7,318 bases of DNA from Leucobacter sp. (GCA_031178565.1 JAPSIU010000132.1:1-7318); one strand, 5' to 3'. Shown: positions 1 through 7,318, counted from the stretch's first letter. The notes: generated by a model not told the origin, from the sequence alone. Program-made: numbers and translations.

Positions 1-473
1 CGCTCCTGCGCCTCGACGATGAGCTTCTGGGCGTCGGCGGCCGAGCCCCACTCGTCGACCTTGACCCACTTGCCGGGCTCGAGGTCTTTGTAGTGCTCGA
101 AGAAGTGCTCGATCTCCTTGCGGGTGTACTCGGGGATGTCCGCCACATCCTGGATGTGCGCCCAGCGCGGATCCTTGTGCTGCACCGCGATGACCTTGTC
201 GTCGCCGCCGGCCTCGTCGCTCATCTTGAGCACGCCCACGGGGCGCACCTTGATGCCGACGCCGGGGAACACCGGGTAGTCGAGCAGCACGAGCACGTCG
301 AGCGGATCGCCGTCCTCGCCGAGGGTCTCCTCGAAGAAACCGTAGTCGGTGGGGTAGACGAAGCCCGTGTAGAGCACCCGATCGAGGTACACCCGACCGG
401 TCTCATGGTCCACCTCGTACTTGTTGCGGCTCCCCTGGGGGATCTCGATGACGGCGTCGAATGCGGCGGTCAT
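1..473 (-). CDS. ppa: Inorganic pyrophosphatase, family I (3' end cut by window edge)
   Basis: Soluble cytoplasmic enzyme that hydrolyses pyrophosphate to two phosphates and so pulls biosynthetic reactions forward. Reading the minus strand from an ATG at 473 gives 157 residues with no stop before the edge. It begins MTAAFDAVIEIPQGSRNKYE, the usual opening of the family. The signature D-G-D-P-L-D lies at residues 54-59. By spacing to the E. coli enzyme (D65, D67, D70, D97, D102, K104) the metal and phosphate ligands are D54, D56, D59, D86, D91 and K93. YPTDYGFFEET follows at about 40-50. Bacterial family I enzymes are about 160-175 residues long, so probably only the last few residues are missing. 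The start is supported by AGAGGAG at 485-479 on the minus strand, five bases before the ATG. The gene is transcribed divergently from tilS. Identification is secure; only the C-terminus is unseen. Confidence 0.96.
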   Translation of the reverse strand, partial: MTAAFDAVIEIPQGSRNKYEVDHETGRVYLDRVLYTGFVYPTDYGFFEETLGEDGDPLDVLVLLDYPVFPGVGIKVRPVGVLKMSDEAGGDDKVIAVQHKDPRWAHIQDVADIPEYTRKEIEHFFEHYKDLEPGKWVKVDEWGSAADAQKLIVEAQE

Positions 474-609
474 GCGCGCTCCTCTGTGCTTGCGGCGGGC
501 CTGGCCCGGCCTCGATGTGTTGTTGCCGGATCAAGGGTACCCGACGCCCCGCGCGCCGCTCGGCGCGCACCGGCATCGCTGCTCGCGGAAGTGGCGCTAG
601 CGTGGAGGA
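474..609. promoter_or_regulatory. Divergent intergenic region between ppa and tilS
   Basis: This 136-base region must hold the promoters of both ppa (leftward) and tilS (rightward). On the minus strand TACCCT (539-534) matches the actinobacterial -10 pattern TAnnnT and would give ppa a leader of roughly 50 bases ending in its AGAGGAG ribosome site. No good -35 hexamer is visible for it, so this is a weak call. An 8-base perfect inverted repeat, GCGCGCCG/CGGCGCGC, occupies 551-568, and an 8-base palindrome GGGTACCC lies at 535-542. The tilS promoter candidate is listed separately. Confidence 0.45.
598..609 (+). promoter_or_regulatory. Candidate leaderless -10 element of tilS
   Basis: TAGCGT at 598-603 fits the actinobacterial -10 pattern TAnnnT and lies exactly six bases before the ATG at 610. 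That would put transcription start on the A of the start codon, which is the geometry of leaderless genes. No convincing -35 is seen about 17-18 bases upstream. A competing reading is that GGAGG at 604-608 acts as a ribosome site. It is only one base from the ATG, but four bases from an in-frame GTG at 613. Confidence 0.4.
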
Positions 610-1785
610 ATGGTGCAGCGCGGAGTTCTCGACACGCGGCGCTCGGTCCGTGCGGCGTTGGACGCCTTGACGGCCGCGGTGGCCGCGGACGAGCGACGGG
701 AGCCGCGGGTGCGGCAGGAACCCGGGCCCGCTCCGCTCGTGCTGGTCGCCCTCTCGGGCGGAGCGGACTCGCTGGCCCTCGCCGCTGCTGCGGGGTACGA
801 AGCGGGGTGCGCGGGGATCCGGGCCGGCGCCGTCGTCGTGGACCACGGCCTGCAGCAGGGCTCGGCGGAGGTCGCGGCGCGGGCGGGCGAACAGGCGAGA
901 GCGCTCGGCCTCGATCCCGTGCTCGTGCGCCGGGTGGACGTGCGGCAGGCATCGGCCGGCCGAGCCTCGAGAAGATCGGCGGACGGAGGCGATCCGGACC
1001 CGCTCGTCGCGCCGCGGCGCCCGGCGGGCGGGCCCGAGGCCGAGGCCCGCGAGGCCCGTTACGCCGCGTTCGCCGAGGTCGCCGCGGAGACCGGTGCGGT
1101 GGCGATCCTCACGGCGCACACCCGCGACGACCAGGCGGAGCAGGTGCTGCTCGCACTCGCGCGCGGTTCGGGGACCCGGAGCCTGGCGGGCATCCCCCTG
1201 CAGCGTCCCCTCGCCGACGGGACGCTGATCCTGCGCCCGTTCCTCGCGAGCGGTTCCGGCGCGCCGGAGGTCACGCGCGAGACGACCGAGACCGCGTGCG
1301 GGGAGCAGGGCCTCGAACCGTGGCGGGACCCGCACAACAGCGACCCCGCCTACACGCGGGTTCGGGTGCGGGAGCGCGTGCTGCCCCTGCTCGAACGGGA
1401 ACTGGCGTCGGGGATCGCCGGCGCTCTGGCGCGCACCGCGGATCTCGCGAGAGAGGACGCCGACGCGCTCGACGCGCTCGCCGCCGCGCTCGCGGAGCGG
1501 TGCGTCTCGCGAGCGGGTCGGAGCACTGACGGGACCTCGGAGGTGGAAATCGCCGTCGCGGCGCTCGTGGATCAACCCGCCGCGCTGCGCAACCGGGTGA
1601 TCCGGCGAGTGGCCGATCGCGAGTTCGGCGCGCACCTCGGCCGCGACCACACGCTGGCGATCGCGGCGCTCATCACCGACTGGCGCGGCCAGGGGCCTCT
1701 CCACGTTCCGGGTCTGCGCGTGAGCCGCGCGGGCGGAAGTCTGGTTCTCGCGCGCCAGCTCGGGTCTCCGCGCACCCGGTCCTAG
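610..1785 (+). CDS. tilS: tRNA(Ile)-lysidine synthetase
   Basis: ATP-dependent enzyme that joins lysine to C34 of the CAU-anticodon tRNA-Ile, making lysidine so that the tRNA reads AUA and is charged with isoleucine; it is usually essential. The 391-residue product has the N-type PP-loop SGGADS at 49-54, then VVVDHGLQ at 76-83, EAREARYAAF at 145-154, TAHTRDDQAEQ at 168-178 followed by LALARGSG, RPFL at 209-212, and the tRNA-recognition stretch from W238 through DPHNSDPAYTRVR (240-252) to LPLL. The C-terminal part (about 265-391) is weakly conserved, as usual in short actinobacterial TilS. A stretch of about 30 residues rich in Arg, Gly and Pro (112-142) sits between the VDV strand and the EAR motif and looks like a lineage insertion. 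ATG 610 is taken as the start because a -10-like hexamer fits a leaderless transcript; GTG 613 is almost equally possible. The downstream neighbours hpt and ftsH are classic partners. Confidence 0.95.
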   Translation: MVQRGVLDTRRSVRAALDALTAAVAADERREPRVRQEPGPAPLVLVALSGGADSLALAAAAGYEAGCAGIRAGAVVVDHGLQQGSAEVAARAGEQARALGLDPVLVRRVDVRQASAGRASRRSADGGDPDPLVAPRRPAGGPEAEAREARYAAFAEVAAETGAVAILTAHTRDDQAEQVLLALARGSGTRSLAGIPLQRPLADGTLILRPFLASGSGAPEVTRETTETACGEQGLEPWRDPHNSDPAYTRVRVRERVLPLLERELASGIAGALARTADLAREDADALDALAAALAERCVSRAGRSTDGTSEVEIAVAALVDQPAALRNRVIRRVADREFGAHLGRDHTLAIAALITDWRGQGPLHVPGLRVSRAGGSLVLARQLGSPRTRS

Positions 1786-1800
1786 CCTCGGGGAGAGGGC

Positions 1801-1836
1801 GGGACGAGGCCGCCGAGCGCGCACTACAGTAGTGGC
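1801..1836 (+). promoter_or_regulatory. Candidate leaderless promoter of hpt
   Basis: TACAGT at 1825-1830 matches TAnnnT and lies exactly six bases before the ATG at 1837. GGGACG at 1801-1806 is a partial -35 match (GAC core) with an 18-base spacer. The six bases before the ATG (AGTGGC) contain no purine-rich ribosome site, which fits a leaderless mRNA starting at the A of the start codon. This suggests hpt has its own promoter although tilS ends only 51 bases upstream. Confidence 0.55.
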
Positions 1837-2394
1837 ATGGACGCGAAACACCTGGGCGATGATCTTTCCGTAGTGCTGCACACCGAGGCCGAGCTGCACC
1901 GCAGGCTCGCCGAGATGGCTCGCGAGATCGAGGCCGACTACCCCGACGAGCCGCCGCTGCTCGTCGGCGTTCTCAAGGGCGCGGTCATGGTGATGGCGGA
2001 TCTCGCGCGCGAGCTCGGATTCCACGCGCAGATGGACTGGATGGCGGTGTCGTCCTACGGAGCCGGTACGAAGTCGAGCGGTGTCGTGAAGATCCTCAAG
2101 GACCTCGACAGCGACATCTCGGGGCGCGACGTGCTCATCGTCGAGGACATCATCGATTCGGGCCTGACGCTCTCGTGGCTGAAGGAGAACCTCGAGATCC
2201 GCGGTGCGAAGTCGGTTCGGATCTGCACGATGCTGCGCAAGCCGGAGGCGCTCAAGGTCGATGTCGACGTCGCCTACGTCGGCTTCGACATCCCCGTGGA
2301 GTTCGTCGTCGGATACGGGTTGGACTACGCCGAGAACTACCGGAATCTGAGGGACGTCGCGATCCTCGCGCCCCACGTGTACGGCGGGGTGTGA
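1837..2394 (+). CDS. hpt: Hypoxanthine (guanine) phosphoribosyltransferase
   Basis: Purine salvage enzyme that transfers hypoxanthine, and probably guanine, onto PRPP to give IMP or GMP plus pyrophosphate, in the cytoplasm. The 185-residue product matches the usual length of about 180. Visible type I PRTase features are the LKG pyrophosphate loop at 46-48, the SSYG flexible loop at 72-75, the PRPP motif VLIVEDIIDSGLTL at 99-112 with acidic residues E103 and D104, the purine-contact lysine K135 in RKPE, and VGYGLDYAENYRNL at 158-171 near the C-terminus. The ATG has no ribosome site in front of it but a well placed TACAGT, so it is probably translated from a leaderless mRNA. The codon pattern matches its neighbours. 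The tilS-hpt-ftsH order is widely conserved in Gram-positive bacteria. Substrate preference between hypoxanthine and guanine cannot be read from the sequence. Confidence 0.97.
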   Translation: MDAKHLGDDLSVVLHTEAELHRRLAEMAREIEADYPDEPPLLVGVLKGAVMVMADLARELGFHAQMDWMAVSSYGAGTKSSGVVKILKDLDSDISGRDVLIVEDIIDSGLTLSWLKENLEIRGAKSVRICTMLRKPEALKVDVDVAYVGFDIPVEFVVGYGLDYAENYRNLRDVAILAPHVYGGV

Positions 2395-2401
2395 CCTCGT
2401 C

Positions 2402-2426
2402 GCCGGCTTGCGGCCGCGCAGCCGGC
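2402..2426 (+). terminator. GC-rich hairpin just after hpt, possible terminator without U-tract
   Basis: GCCGGCT (2402-2408) pairs perfectly with AGCCGGC (2420-2426), and GCG (2410-2412) pairs with CGC (2417-2419) around a four-base loop, with T2409 bulged. The stem begins eight bases after the hpt stop. No run of T follows, so it is not a classical intrinsic terminator. It could be a U-less actinobacterial terminator, an mRNA 3' stabiliser, or chance pairing in GC-rich DNA. Confidence 0.35.
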
Positions 2427-2481
2427 CCGAGTGCGCCGTGAGCGGACAACCCCCGCCCGGCACAGTGCGATGTCAGAGGCA

Positions 2482-2510
2482 TTGACTACGCTTACACCTG
2501 CTGGAACTCT
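2482..2510 (+). promoter_or_regulatory. Probable promoter region of ftsH
   Basis: This lies in the 145-base gap between hpt and ftsH. Two overlapping readings are possible. TTGACT (2482-2487) is a good -35 with AACTCT (2505-2510) as a poor -10 at 17 bases. Alternatively TACGCT (2487-2492) is a good TAnnnT -10 without a clear -35. Either would give ftsH a leader of about 20-45 bases that includes the ribosome site at 2528-2532. The region is richer in A and T than its surroundings, which supports a promoter, but the exact elements are uncertain. Confidence 0.4.
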
Positions 2511-2527
2511 CCGGCACGCCGATTCCG

Positions 2528-2532
2528 AAAGG
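2528..2532 (+). promoter_or_regulatory. Ribosome binding site that fixes the TTG start of ftsH
   Basis: AAAGG (within GAAAGG) lies seven bases before the TTG at 2540. Upstream in the same frame the next stop is TGA at 2483, and no ATG, GTG or TTG lies between them, so the TTG is the only ordinary start codon ahead of the first membrane segment. Confidence 0.7.
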
Positions 2533-2539
2533 CCCCGAC

Positions 2540-4667
<2,128 letters not shown>

Positions 4668-4675
<8 letters not shown>

Positions 4676-4695
4676 GCGATAGGCGATAGGCGATA
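4668..4695 (+). repeat. Four perfect tandem copies of heptamer GGCGATA
   Basis: The units are 4668-4674, 4675-4681, 4682-4688 and 4689-4695, with a further GGCGAT seed at 4658-4663. The array starts in the last FtsH codons, contains the ftsH stop TAG (4673-4675), and ends inside the AGGA (4695-4698) that is the likely folE ribosome site, five bases before its ATG. Because 7 is not a multiple of 3, TAG recurs at 4673, 4680, 4687 and 4694 and closes all three frames. Such arrays are prone to slippage. Copy number here would change the ftsH-folE spacing but neither protein. Confidence 0.9.
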
Positions 4696-4703
4696 GGACG
4701 AGC

Positions 4704-5333
4704 ATGGCCGAGAACGTGGATCGTGAGCGCATCGTCGCCGCGGTGCGCGAGCTGCTGGGGGCGATCGGGGCGGATCCCGACAGCCCGGAGCTCGCAAGCA
4801 CTCCGTTCCGCGTCGCGGACTCCTACGCCGAGTTCTTCGCGGGAGTCGGCGAGGATCCCGCACCGCTGCTCTCCGACGCGGTTCCCGTCGGCGATGACAC
4901 CGGGGAACTGGTGCTGCTCCGCGACATCACCCTGCGCTCCGTGTGCGAGCACCACCTCCTGCCGTTCCGCGGGCGAGCGCACATCGCGTATCATCCGGGA
5001 CGCCGAGTGGTCGGGCTCAGTGCGCTTGCGCGGGTCGTCGAGGTGCTCGCGGCCCGGCCCCAGGTGCAGGAGCGACTCGGCGAGCAGATCGCGCAGACGC
5101 TCGAGGACGGCCTCGCCCCTCGAGGCGTGCTCGTCGTGCTCGAGGCCAGCCACGGCTGCGTCGCGGATCGCGGCGTGCGGCAGCAGGAGACCGCGGCCGT
5201 GACCGTCGCGTCGCGCGGTTCGCTCGCGGACCCCGCGGAGCAGGCCGGGGTGTTCGCGCTGCTCGGCGGTGCGCTCCGGGATGCCGGAGGCACTGGCGAA
5301 GCCGGCCGCCACGCCGGGAGCGCAGGGTCATGA
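4704..5333 (+). CDS. folE: GTP cyclohydrolase I
   Basis: Converts GTP to 7,8-dihydroneopterin triphosphate and formate, the first step of folate synthesis; a cytoplasmic zinc enzyme that normally forms toroidal decamers. The 209-residue product aligns with E. coli FolE at a constant offset of 29 from the zinc site onward: zinc ligands C81, H84 and C152 (E. coli C110, H113, C181), catalytic H83 and H150, guanine-contact E123 in RPQVQERL, and R110 and R156 (E. coli R139, R185). The position of E. coli K136, a triphosphate contact, is alanine here (A107 in GLSALAR). The second zinc motif reads HGCVADRGVRQ rather than the usual HLCM-MRG form. The fold and metal site therefore look intact while the phosphate pocket is altered. 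The ATG at 4704 has AGGA five bases upstream. The stop overlaps the next start as ATGA, showing translational coupling to the folP-folB gene. Confidence 0.95.
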   Translation: MAENVDRERIVAAVRELLGAIGADPDSPELASTPFRVADSYAEFFAGVGEDPAPLLSDAVPVGDDTGELVLLRDITLRSVCEHHLLPFRGRAHIAYHPGRRVVGLSALARVVEVLAARPQVQERLGEQIAQTLEDGLAPRGVLVVLEASHGCVADRGVRQQETAAVTVASRGSLADPAEQAGVFALLGGALRDAGGTGEAGRHAGSAGS

Positions 5334-6631
5334 GAGCGTCGGCCTCGAGACACCGCACGATCGTCATGGGCGTGCTCAACGTCACGCCCGACTCCTTCAG
5401 CGACGGCGGTCTCTTCGTCTCCGCCGAGGCCGCGATCGCCCGCGGGCGGGAACTCGCGACGCAGGGCGCCGACATCATCGACGTGGGCGGGGAGTCGACC
5501 CGGCCGGGAGCCTCCGCGGTCGCACCGGATGAGGAGATGCGCCGAGTGCTCCCCGTGATCAGGGGCCTCGCCGCGCAGGGGATCGAGGTCTCCGTCGACA
5601 CGCTCAACGCCGAGACCGCGGCGGCGGTGGTCGAGGCGGGCGCCCGCCTCATCAACGATGTCTCCGGGGGCACCCACGACCCCGAGATGCTGCGCACGGC
5701 CGCGAAGGCGAGCCGGGAGCGCGGCGTTCGATTCGTCATCGGCCACTGGCGCGGCATCCCCGACCCCGAGCAGCTGCGCTCCGACTACGTCGATGTCGTC
5801 GCCGAGGTCCGGGACGCGCTCGCATCGCAGGCCCGGGCCGCCGAGAACGCGGGCGTCGCCGCCTCGCACATCATCGTGGATCCCGGACTCGGCTTCGACA
5901 AGACGGGTGCGCAGTGCTGGCAGCTGCTCGACCGTCTCGACGCCCTGCTCTCCCTCGGCTTCCCGGTGCTGGTCGGGGCGTCCCGCAAGCGGATGATCGC
6001 GGAGGTGCTCGCGAGCCTGCCCGACGCGGCCCGCACACCGAGGACCGGCCGCGCGCGGGCGGAGGTCCCTGAGGGCGGCCGCGCGATGCCGGCTCGCGAT
6101 CGCGACCTCGCCACCTCCGTCGTGAGCGCATTCGCCGCTCGGGCGGGCGTGTGGGGAGTGCGCGTGCACGACGTCCCGAGCACACTGCAGGCGCTCGCGG
6201 TGGAGCATGCCTGGCGCGGCGCAGGAGACGCGGCGGTCACCGCGCGCGATCGGCCCTCGAGGGATCGCATTGCACTCAGGGGCCTCGAGGTGTTCGCGCA
6301 CCACGGCGTCTTCGACTTCGAGCGCGAGCGCGGGCAGCGCTTCCTCATCGACGCGGAGCTCTCCGTCGACCTGCGGCCGGCCGCGGCCGGGGACGCCCTG
6401 GAGCGGACGGTGCACTACGGCGAGCTCGCCGAGGCGATCGTCGCGGCGGTGGAGCGGGACCCCGTCGACCTCATCGAGACCGTCGCGGAGCGCGTCGCGT
6501 CCGTGGCGCTCCGCTTTCCCGGAGTGCGGGAGGCGACGATCACCGTGCACAAGCCCGACGCGCCGATCCCGGCGCCCTTCGCGGATGTCTCGGTGACGGT
6601 CACGCGCGTCTCCCGAGAGGACACGCGATGA
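5330..6631 (+). CDS. folP-folB: Bifunctional dihydropteroate synthase / dihydroneopterin aldolase fusion
   Basis: A single 433-residue frame carries two folate enzymes. Residues 1 to about 295 are dihydropteroate synthase, which joins p-aminobenzoate to hydroxymethyl-dihydropterin diphosphate and is the sulfonamide target. Motifs are GVLNVTPDSFSDGG at 14-27, GGESTRPGA at 53-61, D90 in SVDT, INDVSGG at 108-114, DPGLGFDK at 184-191, GASRKR at 216-221 and RVHDV at 278-282. Residues from about 312 are dihydroneopterin aldolase, which makes 6-hydroxymethyl-dihydropterin. It begins DRIALRGLEVFAHHGVFDFE; E331, Y363, E383 and K408 match S. aureus E22, Y54, E74 and K100 in spacing. A linker of about 16 residues rich in Ala, Arg and Asp joins them. 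There is no stop between the domains. The only ordinary start near the junction, GTG 6200, lies in the last synthase helix without a ribosome site. A loop after GASRKR (about 228-258) is longer than usual. ATG 5330 overlaps the folE stop. Confidence 0.93.
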   Translation: MRASASRHRTIVMGVLNVTPDSFSDGGLFVSAEAAIARGRELATQGADIIDVGGESTRPGASAVAPDEEMRRVLPVIRGLAAQGIEVSVDTLNAETAAAVVEAGARLINDVSGGTHDPEMLRTAAKASRERGVRFVIGHWRGIPDPEQLRSDYVDVVAEVRDALASQARAAENAGVAASHIIVDPGLGFDKTGAQCWQLLDRLDALLSLGFPVLVGASRKRMIAEVLASLPDAARTPRTGRARAEVPEGGRAMPARDRDLATSVVSAFAARAGVWGVRVHDVPSTLQALAVEHAWRGAGDAAVTARDRPSRDRIALRGLEVFAHHGVFDFERERGQRFLIDAELSVDLRPAAAGDALERTVHYGELAEAIVAAVERDPVDLIETVAERVASVALRFPGVREATITVHKPDAPIPAPFADVSVTVTRVSREDTR

Positions 6632-7152
6632 TCGCGCAGGTGGTTCCGGTGCTCCTCGCCTTCGGTGCGAACCTCGGCGACCGCGGCGAGACGATCCGGG
6701 CAGCGCAGCGTTCGCTGGCGGCCGCGGACGGGATCAGCGGTCTCGTCGCCTCCCCGCTCCGCGAGACCATCGCGCTCACCGGGGAGGGCCCGGATCCCGA
6801 CGCCCCGCGCTATCTCAACGGTGTGGCGACGGCGGAGACGACGCTGACGGCGCACGAGCTGCTCGACCTCACCCAGGCGATCGAGGCGGCGTTCGGGCGG
6901 GTCCGCGATGTGCGCTGGGGGGACCGCACGCTCGACATCGACCTCATCCTGTACGGGGGCCGCGTGCTGCGCGACGAACGACTCACGGTGCCGCACCCCC
7001 GTGCGCACGAGCGCGATTTCGTCCTCGCCCCCTGGCACGACCTCGATCCCGACGCCGTGCTCATGGGGCACGGCCGCGTCGCCGACCTGCTCGCACGGGT
7101 GGGCGACACGACGAGGCCCTTCGATGAGGGAGAAGACGAGGGGCGGCGATGA
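6628..7152 (+). CDS. folK: 6-hydroxymethyl-7,8-dihydropterin pyrophosphokinase (HPPK)
   Basis: Transfers pyrophosphate from ATP to 6-hydroxymethyl-7,8-dihydropterin, giving the substrate of the synthase encoded just upstream; a small cytoplasmic enzyme. The 174-residue product fits the family length of about 160-180. It has the N-terminal strand and loop VLLAFGANLGDR at 8-19, N64 in RYLNGV (pterin contact), the hallmark RWGDRTLDIDLILYG at 96-110 with the two magnesium-binding aspartates D103 and D105, and VPHPRAHERDFVLAP at 121-135. The last 15 residues are acidic and not conserved. The start ATG overlaps the preceding TGA as ATGA, and GAGAGG (6615-6620) lies seven bases upstream inside the folB part, so translation is coupled. 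In many bacteria FolB is fused to FolK; here FolB is fused to FolP instead and FolK stays separate. Confidence 0.97.
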   Translation: MIAQVVPVLLAFGANLGDRGETIRAAQRSLAAADGISGLVASPLRETIALTGEGPDPDAPRYLNGVATAETTLTAHELLDLTQAIEAAFGRVRDVRWGDRTLDIDLILYGGRVLRDERLTVPHPRAHERDFVLAPWHDLDPDAVLMGHGRVADLLARVGDTTRPFDEGEDEGRR

Positions 7153-7318
7153 GGAGAATCGAGCGAACGAGCCCCCTCGCCGTGCTCGCGGCGCTCACGA
7201 TGGGGGCCGCGATCGGACTGCTCACCCAGTTCGTCCTCTCGAACCGGGGCGCTCCGCCGCTCGTGCCCCCGCTGTCGTTGCCGGTCACACTCGTGCTGAT
7301 CGGGGCGGTGCTGCTCGG
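7149..7318 (+). CDS. DUF3180-family membrane protein (5' part, cut by window edge)
   Basis: Only the first 56 residues are in the window. The protein opens MRRIERTSPLAVLAALTMGA, with one predicted membrane helix at about 9-30, a short loop containing the VPPLSLPV-type segment at 39-46, and the start of a second helix at about 45-56. This layout and the position directly after folK match the actinobacterial DUF3180 family of small membrane proteins, whose function is unknown to me. The start is supported by GAGGGG at 7138-7143, five bases upstream, and by an ATGA overlap with the folK stop, so it is translationally coupled to the folate genes. A role in folate metabolism is suggested only by this context. 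Family assignment rests on pattern recognition over a short stretch. Confidence 0.75.
   Translation, partial: MRRIERTSPLAVLAALTMGAAIGLLTQFVLSNRGAPPLVPPLSLPVTLVLIGAVLL

Noticed and set aside
1786..1809. A CCTCG/CGAGG inverted repeat after tilS as a terminator
   Set aside because: Five base pairs with a 14-base loop and no T-run is too weak, and it overlaps the probable hpt -35 region.
403..2463. A 686-codon minus-strand open frame across tilS and hpt
   Set aside because: It runs through two well-identified genes and the intergenic regions, has no family motif, and its composition is that of an antisense shadow.
4943..5329. An N-terminal extension of the folP-folB frame from an upstream ATG at 4943
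   Set aside because: The extra 129 residues lie wholly inside folE and are Arg/Ala/Gly-rich shadow sequence. The synthase fold begins near TIVMGVLNVTP, and ATG 5330 has the coupled ATGA arrangement.
4991..6550. A 519-codon minus-strand open frame opposite the folate genes
   Set aside because: It is His/Arg/Asp-rich shadow translation of folE and folP-folB without any conserved domain.
6207..6596. A separate 129-codon frame inside the FolB region that might have been folB itself
   Set aside because: It is in a different frame from the FolB motifs and consists of Ser/Arg-rich shadow sequence, so it gives no evidence for an independent aldolase gene.
6151..6627. An extended start for folK at 6151
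   Set aside because: The extension overlaps the C-terminal third of the fusion gene and is unstructured shadow sequence. ATG 6628 has a ribosome site and an ATGA overlap.

Overview
The window is a very GC-rich stretch of an actinobacterial chromosome. Third codon positions are almost all G or C, antisense frames stay open over long distances, and the gene order ppa / tilS-hpt-ftsH-folE-folP-folB-folK-DUF3180 is typical of Actinomycetota. My guess is Microbacteriaceae (for example a Leucobacter-like genus), from the short Hpt, the style of the FtsH tail and the DUF3180 gene after folK. That family-level placement is an inference and is not proven by the sequence.

Layout. A minus-strand inorganic pyrophosphatase gene (ppa) runs off the left edge with its start at 473. 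It is separated by a 136-base divergent intergenic region from tilS (610-1785, tRNA-Ile lysidine synthetase). After a 51-base gap comes hpt (1837-2394, hypoxanthine phosphoribosyltransferase). A 145-base gap with a GC hairpin and a probable promoter leads to ftsH (2540-4675, membrane AAA+ protease, TTG start). Only 28 bases later begins a tightly coupled folate block: folE (4704-5333), a single frame encoding a dihydropteroate synthase fused to a dihydroneopterin aldolase (5330-6631), folK (6628-7152), and the start of a DUF3180 membrane protein gene (7149 to the right edge). The last four genes overlap one another by ATGA junctions, so they are almost certainly one translationally coupled operon.

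How the genes work together. FolE, FolB, FolK and FolP cover the pterin branch of tetrahydrofolate synthesis from GTP to dihydropteroate, except the dephosphorylation of dihydroneopterin triphosphate. TilS modifies the CAU anticodon of tRNA-Ile, Hpt salvages purines, Ppa removes pyrophosphate made by such reactions, and FtsH is membrane protein quality control. All are housekeeping functions, and I see no mobile element, CRISPR array, RNA gene or defence-like module.

The most interesting points are the in-frame FolP-FolB fusion, two leaderless-type promoters with identical geometry in front of tilS and hpt, a four-copy GGCGATA heptamer repeat straddling the ftsH stop codon, and an alanine in FolE where the E. 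coli enzyme has a phosphate-binding lysine. I do not see a previously undescribed system here.
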